Source: Solenopsis invicta (taxonomy: Eukaryota; Arthropoda; Insecta; Hymenoptera; Formicidae). From it: a stretch of DNA of 64,000 nt. Below are positions 50,901 to 61,800 of the stretch, piece after piece. Position numbers and translations under genes: made by a program. The notes beneath the pieces were generated by a model. The model saw only the letters and a program-made list of their open reading frames with translations. It was not told the DNA's origin and ran no database searches. Location of the stretch: assembly GCF_016802725.1 (NCBI RefSeq), contig NC_052676.1, positions 5,039,433 to 5,103,432 of the forward strand. The letters are read 5' to 3'. Numbering within the stretch: the stretch's first letter is position 1; every line of letters begins with the position of its first letter.

Positions 50901-53500
50901 GACGAAAGAGTTATATCAGTCAAAGTCCGAAATTTTTTAGTAAAATTGTTTTTTTTCCGAATTTCTTCAATATCTCTGTGTTCTGATAGCCCACAGAAGA
51001 GATTTAACTTTTATCATAATGTATCGAAATGCTGAACTGAAAAAGGAAAGACTTATATCAGGCAAATTTCGAAATTTTTGAGTAAAATTTTCTTTGCCAA
51101 TTTCTCCAATATCTCTGTGTTCTGATAGCCCTAAGAAGAGATATAACTTTTATCCTGATGTACCGAATCGCTGAACTGAAAAAGGAAAGGCTTATATCAG
51201 ACAAATTTCGAAATTTTTGAGTAAAATTTTTTTTGCTAATATCTCCAATATCTGTGTGTTATGATAGCCCCGAGAAGGGTTCTAACTTTTATCATAATGG
51301 ATCGAATCGATAAAGTGAAAGACGAAAGAGTTATATCAGTCAAAGTTCGAAATCTTTGAGTAAAATTTTTTGTGGGAATTTCTCCAATATCTCTGTGTTC
51401 TGATAGCCCCGAGAAGAGTTCTAACTTTTATCATAATGGATCGAATCGCTAAAGTAAAAGACGAAAGAGTTATATCAGTCAAAGTCTGAAATTTTTTAGT
51501 AAAATTGTTTTTTTTCCGAATTTCTTCAATATCTCTGTGTTCTGATAGCCCACAGAAGAGATTTAACTTTTATCATGATGTATCGAATCGCTGAACAAAA
51601 AAAGGAAAGACTTATATCAGGCAAATTTCGAAATTTTTGTGAAAAATTTTTTTGCGAATTTCTCCAATATCTCTGTGTTCTGATAGCCCCGAGAAGAGTT
51701 CTAACTTTTATCATAATGGATCGAATCGCTAAAGTAAAAGACGAAAGAGTTATATCAGTCAAAGTCCGAAATTTTTTAGTAAAATTGTTTTTTTTCAGAA
51801 TTTCTTCAATATCTCTGTGTTCTGATAGCCCACAGAAGAGATTTAACTTTTATCATGATGTATCGAATCGCTGAACAAAAAAAGGAAAGACTTATATCAG
51901 GCAAATTTCGAAATTTTTGTGAAAAATTTTTTTTGCGAATTTCTCCAATATCTCTGTGTTCTGATAGCCCCGAGAAGAGTTCTAACTTTTATCATACTGA
52001 ATCGAATCGCTAAAGTGAAAGACAAAAGGATTATATCAGTCAAAGACCGAAATTTTTTAGTAAAATTGGTTTTTTTTCCGAATTTCTTCAATATCTCTGT
52101 GTTCTGATAACCCCGAGAAGAGTTCTAACTTTTATCATAATGGATCGAATCGCTAAAGTGAAAGACGAAAGTATTATATCAGTCAAAGACCGAAATTTTT
52201 TAGTAAAATTGGTTTTTTTGCGAATTTCTCCAATATCTTTGTGTTCTGATAGCCCTAAGAAGATATATAACTTTTATCATGATGTATCGAATTGCTGAAC
52301 TGAAAAAGGAAAGACTTATATCAGGCAAATTTCGAAATTTTTGAGTAAAATTTTTTTTGCCAATTTCTCCAATATCTCTGTGTTCTGATAACCCCGAGAA
52401 GAGTTCTAACTTTTATCATAATGGATCGTATCGCTAAAGTGAAAGAGTTATATCAGTCAAAGTTCGAAATTTTTGAGTAAAATTTTTTGTGGCAATTTCT
52501 CCAATATCTCTGTGTTCTGATAGCCCCGAGAAGAGTTCTAACTTTTATCATAATGGATAGATTCGCTAAAGTGAAAGACGAAAGATTTACATCAGTCAAT
52601 GTTCGAAATTTTTGAGTAAAACTTTGTGGGATTTTCTCCAATATCTCTGTGTTCTGATAGCCCCGAGAAGAGTTATATCATTTATCATAACGGATCGAAT
52701 CGCTAAAGTAAAAGACGAAAGAGTTATATCAGTCAAAGTCCGAAATTTTTTAGTAAAATTGTTTTTTTTCCGAATTTCTTCAATATCTCTGTGTTCTGAT
52801 AGCCCACAGAAGAGATTTAACTTTTATCATGATGTATCGAATGGCTGAACAAAAAAAGGAAAGACTTATATCAGGCAAATTTCGAAATTTTTGTGAAAAA
52901 TTTTTTTTGCGAATTTCTCCAATATCTCTGTGTTCTGATAGCCCCGAGAAGAGGTCTAACTTTTATCATAATGGATCGAATCGCTAAAGTGAAAGACGAG
53001 AGATTTATATCAGTCAAAGTCCGTAATTTTTGAGTAATATTGTTTCTTTTCCAAATTTCTTCAATATCTCTGTGTTCTGATAGCCCTAAGAAGAGATATA
53101 ACTTTTATCATGATGTATCGAATTGCTGAACTGAAAAAGGAAAGACTTATATCAGGCAAATTTCGAAATTTTTAAGTAAAATTTTTTTTGCCAATTTCTC
53201 CAATATCTCTGTGTTCTGATAACCCCGAGAAGAGTTCTAACTATTATCATAATGGATCGAATCGCTAAAGTGAAAGACGAAAGAGTTATATCAAAGTTCG
53301 AAATTTTTGAGTAAAATTTTTTGTGGGAATTTCTCCAATATCTCTGTGTTCTGATAGCCCCGAGAAGAGTTCTAACTTTTATCATAATGGATCGAATCGC
53401 TAAAGTAAAAGACGAAAGAGTTATATCAGTCAAAGTCCGAAATTTTTTAGTAAAATTGTTTTTTTTCCGAATTTCTTCAATATCTCTGTGTTCTGATAGC
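42000..53500. repeat. Higher-order repeat, ~4596-bp unit (33 monomers), about 2.5 copies
   Basis: The marker GTGGGATTTTCTCC is at 43435, 45386, 46216, 48030, 49982, 50813 and 52626. The steps are 1951, 830, 1814 and then 1952, 831, 1813, so a 14+6+13 monomer pattern is repeated. Private variants are shared at the same offset: CCCCGGGAAG near 45421 and 50018, TTTTCTTTGCC near 46491 and 51088, and GTGGCAATTTC near 47893 and 52489. The copies are nearly identical and so young. Confidence 0.9.
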
Positions 53501-53839
53501 CCACAGAAGAGATTTAACTTTTATCATGATGTATCGAATCGCTGAACAAAAAAAGGAAAGACTTATATCAGGCAAATTTCGAAATTTTTGTGAAAAATTT
53601 TTTTTGCGAATTTCTCCAATATCTCTGTGTTCTGATAGCCCCGAGAAGAGTTCTAACTTTTATCATACTGGATCGAATCGCTAAAGTGAAAGACGAAAGA
53701 ATTATATCAGTCAAAGTCCGAAATTTTTTAGTAAAATTGGTTTTTTTTCCGAATTTCTCCAATATCTCTGTGTTCTGATAGCCCCGAGAAGAGTTCTAAC
53801 TTTTATCATAATGGATCGAATCGCTAAAGTGAAAGACGA

Positions 53840-54960
53840 AAGTATTATATCAGAATTTCTTCAATATCTCTGTGTTCTGATAGCCCACAGAAGAGATTTA
53901 GCACCTGTGATGTATCAGATGGCTGAACAAAAAAAAGGAAAGACTTATATCAGGCAAATTTCGAAATTTTGTGAAGTAAAATTATTTGTGGGAAATTCTC
54001 CAATATCTCTGTGTTCTGATAGCCCCGAGAAGAGTTCTAACTTTTATCATAATGGATCGAATCGCTAAAGTGAAAGACGAGAGATTTATATCAGTCAAAG
54101 TCCGTAATTTTTGAGTAATATTGTTTCTTTTCCAAATTTCTTCAATATCTCTGTGTTCTGATAGCCCACAGAAGAGATTTAACTTTTATCATGATGTATC
54201 GAATTGCTGAACTGAAAAAGGAAAGACTTTTATCAGGCAAATTTCGAAATTTTTGAGGAGTAAAATATTTTTGCGAATTTCTCCAACATCTCTATGTTCT
54301 GATAGCCCCGAGAAGAGTTCTAACTTTTTTCATAATGGATCGAGTCGCTAAAGTGAAAGACGAAAGAGTTATATCAGTCAAAGTTCGAAAGTTTGAGTAA
54401 AATTTTTTGTGCGAATTTCTCCAATATCTCTGTTTCCTGATAGCCCCGAGAAGAGTTCTAACTTTTATCATAATGGATCGAATCGCTAAAGTAAAAGACG
54501 AAAGTGTTATATCAGTCAGTCCGAAATTTTTGAGTAAAATTGTTTTTTTCCGAATTTCTTCAATATCTCTGTGTTCTGATAGCCCACAGAAGAGATTTAA
54601 CTTTTTATCATGATGTATCGAATCGATGAACAAAAAAGGGAAGACTTATATCAGGGAAATTTCGAAATTTTTGAGAAAAATTTTTTTTGCGAATTTCTCC
54701 AATATCACTGTGTTCTGATAGCCCCGAGAAGAGTTCTAACTTTTATCATAATGGATCGAATCGCTAAAGTGAAAGACGAAAGAGTTATATCAGTCAAAGT
54801 TCGAAATGATTTAGTAAAATTGGTTTTTTTGCGAATTTCTCCAATATCTTTGTGTTCAGATAGCCCTAAGAAGAGATATAACTTTTATCATGATGTATCG
54901 AATCGCTGAACTGAAAAAGGAAGGCTTATATCAGGCAAATTTCGAAATTTTGAGTAAAAT
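53840..54960. repeat. Irregular, indel-rich patch in the satellite
   Basis: Monomers here carry many unusual changes: a deletion of about 55 bp near 53853, TTTAGCACCTGTGATGTATC near 53899, GGAGTAAAATATTTTTGCG near 54255, a lost AAA near 54516, an extra T near 54605 and a shortened A run near 54630. Regular monomers resume on both sides. It may be an old array junction or a stretch of lower-quality assembly. Confidence 0.7.
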
Positions 54961-57900
54961 TTTTTTTGCCAATTTCTCCAATATCTCTGTGTTCTGATAA
55001 CCCCGAGAAGAGTTCTAACTTTTATCATAAAGGATCGAAACGCTAAAGTGAAAGACGAAAGAGTTATATCAAAGTTCGAAATTTTTGAGTAAAATTTTTT
55101 GTGGGAATTTCTCCAATATCTCTGTGTTCTGATAGCCCCGAGAAGAGTTCTAACTTTTATCATAATGGATCGAATCGCTAAAGTAAAAGACGAAAGCGTT
55201 ATATCAGTCAAAGTCCGAAATTTTTAGTAAAATTGTTTTTTTTCCGAATTTCTTCAATATCTCTGTGTTCTGATAGCCCACAGAAGAGATTTAACTTTTA
55301 TCATGATGTATCGAATCGCTGAACAAAAAAAGGAAAGACTTATATCAGGCAAATTTCGAAATTTTTGTGAAAAATTTTTTTGCGAATTTCTCCAATATCT
55401 CTGTGTTCTGATAGCCCCGAGAAGAGTTCTAACTTTTATCATAATGGATCGAATCGCTAAAGTAAAAGACGAAAGAGTTATATCAGTCAAAGTCCGAAAT
55501 TTTTTAGTAAAATTGTTTTTTTTCAGAATTTCTTCAATATCTCTGTGTTCTGATAGCCCACAGAAGAGATTTAACTTTTATCATGATGTATCGAATCGCT
55601 GAACAAAAAAAGGAAAGACTTATATCAGGCAAATTTCGAAATTTTTGTGAAAAATTTTTTTTGCGAATTTCTCCAATATCTCTGTGTTCTGATAGCCCCG
55701 AGAAGAGTTCTAACTTTTATCATAATGGATCGAATCGCTAAAGTAAAAGACGAAAGAGTTATATCAGTCAAAGTCCGAAATTTTTTAGTAAAATTGTTTT
55801 TTTTCAGAATTTCTTCAATATCTCTGTGTTCTGATAGCCCACAGAAGAGATTTAACTTTTATCATGATGTATCGAATCGCTGAACAAAAAAAGGAAAGAC
55901 TTATATCAGGCAAATTTCGAAATTTTTGTGAAAAATTTTTTTTGCGAATTTCTCCAATATCTCTGTGTTCTGATAGCCCCGAGAAGAGTTCTAACTTTTA
56001 TCATACTGAATCGAATCGCTAAAGTGAAAGACAAAAGGATTATATCAGTCAAAGACCGAAATTTTTTAGTAAAATTGGTTTTTTTTCCGAATTTCTTCAA
56101 TATCTCTGTGTTCTGATAACCCCGAGAAGAGTTCTAACTTTTATCATAATGGATCGAATCGCTAAAGTGAAAGACGAAAGTATTATATCAGTCAAAGACC
56201 GAAATTTTTTAGTAAAATTGGTTTTTTTGCGAATTTCTCCAATATCTTTGTGTTCTGATAGCCCTAAGAAGAGATATAACTTTTATCATGATGTATCGAA
56301 TTGCTGAACTGAAAAAGGAAAGACTTATATCAGGCAAATTTCGAAATTTTTGAGTAAAATTTTTTTTGCCAATTTCTCCAATATCTCTGTGTTCTGATAA
56401 CCCCGAGAAGAGTTCTAACTTTTATCATAATGGATCGTATCGCTAAAGTGAAAGAGTTATATCAGTCAAAGTTCGAAATTTTTGAGTAAAATTTTTTGTG
56501 GGAATTTCTCCAATATCTCTGTGTTCTGATAGCCCCGAGAAGAGTTCTAACTTTTATCATAATGGATAGATTCGCTAAAGTGAAAGACGAAAGATTTACA
56601 TCAGTCAATGTTCGAAATTTTTGAGTAAAACTTTGTGGGATTTTCTCCAATATCTCTGTGTTCTGATAGCCCCGAGAAGAGTTATATCATTTATCATAAA
56701 GGATCGAATCGCTAAAGTAAAAGACGAAAGAGTTATATCAGTCAAAGTCCGAAATTTTTTAGTAAAATTGTTTTTTTTCCGAATTTCTTCAATATCTCTG
56801 TGTTCTGATAGCCCACAGAAGAGATTTAACTTTTATCATAATGTATCGAAATGCTGAACTGAAAAAGGAAAGACTTATATCAGGCAAATTTCGAAATTTT
56901 TGAGTAAAATTTTTTTTGCCAATTTCTCCAATATCTCTGTGTTCTGATAGCCCTAAGAAGAGATATAACTTTTATCCTGATGTACCGAATCGCTGAACTG
57001 AAAAAGGAAAGGCTTATATCAGACAAATTTCGAAATTTTTGAGTAAAATTTTTTTTGCTAATATCTCCAATATCTGTGTGTTATGATAGCCCCGAGAAGG
57101 GTTCTAACTTTTATCATAATGGATCGAATCGATAAAGTGAAAGACGAAAGAGTTATATCAGTCAAAGTTCGAAATCTTTGAGTAAAATTTTTTATGGGAA
57201 TTTCTCCAATATCTCTGTGTTCTGATAGCCCCGAGAAGAGTTCTAACTTTTATCATAATGGATCGAATCGCTAAAGTAAAAGACGAAAGAGTTATATCAG
57301 TCAAAGTCCGAAATTTTTAGTAAAATTGTTTTTTTTCCGAATTTCTTCAATATCTCTGTGTTCTGATAGCCCACAGAAGAGATTTAACTTTTATCATGAT
57401 GTATCGAATTGCTGAACTGAAAAAGGAAAGACTTATATCAGGCAAATTTCGAAATTTTTGAGTAAAATATTTTTTGCGAATTTCTCCAACATCTCTGTGT
57501 TCTGATAGCCCCGAGAAGAGTTCTAACTTTTATCATAATGGATCGAATCGCTAAAGTGAAAGACGAAAGAGTTATATCAGTCATAGTTCGAAAGTTTGAG
57601 TAAAATTTTTTGTGCGAATTTCTCCAATATCTCTGTTTCCTGATAGCCCCGAGAAGAGTTCTAACTTTTATCATAATGGATCGAATCGCTAAAGTAAAAG
57701 ACGAAAGAGTTATATCAGTCAAAGTTCGAAATGTTTTAGTAAAATTGGTTTTTTTGCGAATTTCTCCAATATCTTTGTGTTCTGATAGCCCTAAGAAGAG
57801 ATATAACTTTTATCATGATGTATCCAATCGCTGAACTGAAAAAGGAAAGGCTTATATCAGACAAATTTCGAAATTTTTGAGTAAAATTTTTTTTGCTAAT

Positions 57901-58639
57901 TTCTCCAATATCTGTGTGTTATGATAGCCCCGAGAAGGGTTCTAACTTTTATCATAATGGATCGAATCGCTAAAGTGAAAGACGAAAGAGTTATATCAGT
58001 CAAAGTTCGAAAGTTTGAGTAAAATTTTTTGTGCGAATTTCTCCAATATCTCTGTTTCCTGATAGGCCCGAGAAGAGTTCTAACTTTTATCATAATGGAT
58101 CGAATCGCTAAAGTAAAAGACGAAAGTGTTATATCAGTCAAAGTCCGAAATTTTTGAGTAAAATTATTTTTTTTCCGAATTTCTTCAATATCTCTGTGTT
58201 CTGATAGCCCACAGAAGAGATTTAACTTTTATCATGATGTATCGAATCGATGAACAAAAAAAGGAAAGACTTATATCAGGCAAATTTCGAAATTTTTGAG
58301 AAAAATTTTTTTTGCGAATTTCTCCAATATCACTGTGTTCTGATAGCCCCGAGAAGAGTTCTAACTTTTATCATGATGGATCGAATCGCTAAAGTGAAAG
58401 ACGAAAGAGTTATATCAGTCAAAGTTCGAAATGTTTTAGTAAAATTGGTTTTTTTGCGAATTTCTACAATATCTTTGTGTTCAGATAGCCCTAAGAAGAG
58501 ATATAACTTTTATCATGATGTATCGAATCGCTGAACTGAAAAAGGAAAGGCTTATATCAGACAAATTTCGAAATTTTTGAGTAAAATTTTTTTTGCTAAT
58601 TTCTCCAATATCTGTGTGTTATGATAGCCCCGAGAAGAG

Positions 58640-61600
58640 TTCTAACTTTTATCATAATGGATCGAATCGCTAAAGTGAAAGACGAAAGAGTTATATCCGT
58701 CAAAGTCCGAAATTTTTGAGTAAAATTTTTTGTGGTAATTTCTCCAATATCTCTGTGTTCTGATAGCCCCGAGAAGAGTTCTAACTTTTATCATAATGGA
58801 TCGAATCGCTAAAGTAAAAGACGAAAGAGTTATATCAGTCAAAGTCCGAAATTTTTCAGTAAAATTGTTTTTTTTTCCGAATTACTTCAATATCTCTGTG
58901 TTCTGATAGCCCACAGAAGAGATTTAACTTTTAGCATGATGTATCGAATCGCTGAACAAAAAAAGGAAAGACTTATATCAGGCAAATTTCGAAAGTTTTG
59001 TGAAAAATTTTTTTTGCGAATTTCTCCAATATCTCTGTGTTCTGATAGCCCCGAGAAGAGTTCTAACTTTTATCATACTGAATCGAATCGCTAAAGTGAA
59101 AGACGAAAGAATTATATCAGTCAAAGGCCGAAATTTTTTAGTAAAATTGGTTTTTTTGCTAATTTCTCCAATATCTTTGTGTTCTGATAGCCCTAAGAAG
59201 AGATATAACTTTTATCATGATGTATCGAATTGCTGAACTGAAAAAGGAATGACTTATATCAGGCAAATTTCAAAATTTTTGAGTAAAATTTTTTTTGCCA
59301 ATTTCTCCAATATCTCTGTGTTCTGATAACCCCGAGAAGGGTTCTAACTTTTATCATAATGGATCGAATCGCTAAAGTGAAAGACGAAAGAGTTATATCA
59401 GTCAAAGTTCGAAACTTTTGAGTAAAATTTTTTGTGGGAATTTCTCCAATATCTCTGTGTTCTGATAACCCCGAGAAGAGTTCTAACTTTTATCATAATG
59501 GATCGAATCGCTAAAGTGAAAGAGTTATATCAGTCAAAGTTCGAAATCTTTGAGTAAAATTTTTTGTGCGAATTTCTCCAATATCACTGTGTTCTGATAG
59601 CCCCGAGAAGAGTTCTAACTTTTATCATGATGGATCGAATCGCTAAAGTGAAAGACGAAAGAGTTATATCAGTCAAAGTTCGAAATGTTTTAGTAAAATT
59701 GGTTTTTTTGCGAATTTCTACAATATCTTTGTGTTCAGATAGCCCTAAGAAGAGATATAACTTTTATCATGATGTATCGAATCGCTGAACTGAAAAAGGA
59801 AAGGCTTATATCAGACAAATTTCGAAATTTTTGAGTAAAATTTTTTTTGCTAATTTCTCCAATATCTCTGTGTTCTGATAGCCCCGAGAAGAGTTCTAAC
59901 TTTTATCATAATGGATCGAATCGCTAAAGTGAAAGACGAAAGAGTTATATCCGTCAAAGTCCGAAATTTTTGAGTAAAATTTTTTGTGGTAATTTCTCCA
60001 ATATCTCTGTGTTCTGATAGCCCCGAGAAGAGTTCTAACTTTTATCATAATGGATCGAATCGCTAAAGTAAAAGACGAAAGAGTTATATCAGTCAAAGTC
60101 CGAAATTTTTCAGTAAAATTGTTTTTTTTCCGAATTACTTCAATATCTCTGTGTTCTGATAGCCCACAGAAGAGATTTAACTTTTAGCATGATGTATCGA
60201 ATCGCTGAACAAAAAAAGGAAAGACTTATATCAGGCAAATTTCGAAAGTTTTGTGAAAAATTTTTTTTGCGAATTTCTCCAATATCTCTGTGTTCTGATA
60301 GCCCCGAGAAGAGTTCTAACTTTTATCATACTGAATCGAATCGCTAAAGTGAAAGACGAAAGAATTATATCAGTCAAAGACCGAAATTTTTTAGTAAAAT
60401 TGGTTTTTTTGCTAATTTCTCCAATATCTTTGTGTTCTGATAGCCCTAAGAAGAGATATAACTTTTATCATGATGTATCGAATTGCTGAACTGAAAAAGG
60501 AATGACTTATATCAGGCAAATTTCGAAATTTTTGAGTAAAATTTTTTTTGCCAATTTCTCCAATATCTCTGTGTTCTGATAACCCCGAGAAGAGTTCTAA
60601 CTTTTATCATAATGGATCGAATCGCTAAAGTGAAAGACGAAAGAGTTATATCAGTCAAAGTTCGAAATTTTTGAGTAAAATTTTTTGTGGGAATTTCTCC
60701 AATATCTCTGTGTTCTGATAGCCCCGAGAAGAGTTCTAACTTTTATCATAATGGATCGAATCGCTAAAGTGAAAGAGTTATATCAGTCAAAGTTCGAAAT
60801 CTTTGAGTAAAATTTTTTGTGGCAATTTCTCCAATATCTCTGTGTTCTGATAGCCCCGAGAAGAGTTCTAACTTTTATCATAATGGATAGATTCGCTAAA
60901 GTAAAAGACGAAAGTGTTATATCAGTCAAAGTCCGAAATTTTTTAGTAAAATTGTTTTTTTTCCGAATTTCTTCAATATCTCTGTGTTCTGATAGCCCAC
61001 AGAAGAGATTTAACTTTTATCATGATGTATCGAATCGCTGATCAAAAAAAGGAAAGACTTATATCAGGCAAATTTCGAAATTTTTGTGAAAAATTTTTTT
61101 TGCGAATTTCTCCAATATCTCTGTGTTCTGATAGCCCCGAGAAGAGATCTAACTTTTATCATAATGGATCGAATCGCTAAAGTAAAAGACGAAAGAGTTA
61201 TATCAGTCAAAGCCCGAAATTTTTTAGTAAAATTGTTTTTTTTCCGAATTTCTTCAATGTCTCTGTGTTCTGATAGCCCACGGAAGAGATTTAACTTCTA
61301 TCATGATGTATCGAATCGCTGAACAAAAAAAGGAAAGACTTATATCAGGCAAATATCGAAATTTTTGTGAAAAATTTTTTTTGCGAATTTCTCCAATATC
61401 TCTGTGTTCTGATAGCCCCGAGAAGAGTTCTAACTTTTATCATACTGAATCGAATCGCTAAAGTGAAAGACGAAAAAATTATATCAGTCAAAGACCGAAA
61501 TTTTTTAGTAAAATTGGTTTTTTTTGCGAATTTCTCCAATATCTCTGTGTTCTGATAGCCCACAGAAGAGATATAACTTTAATCATGATGTATCGAATTG

Positions 61601-61800
61601 CTGAACTGAAAAAGGAAAGACTTATATCAGGCAAATTTCGAAATTTTTGAGTAAAATTTTTTTTGCCAATTTCTCCAATATCTCTGTGTTCTGATAACCC
61701 CGAGAAGAGTTCTAACTTTTATCATAATGGATCGAATCGCTAAATTGAAGGAGTTATATCAGTAAAAGTTCGAAATTTTTGAGTAAAATTTTTTGTGGGA
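58640..61800. repeat. 1253-bp repeat unit and distant copy of the 30-32.5 kb block
   Basis: Blocks at 58642 and 59000 recur at 59896 and 60253 (9 monomers, 1253-1254 bp). The stretch from 59896 onward also matches 30078 onward at a constant offset of 29818 bp, through 60253, 60817, 61086 and 61345 to the GTTAAATTTT variant near 62342 (32524 in the first copy). Confidence 0.8.
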
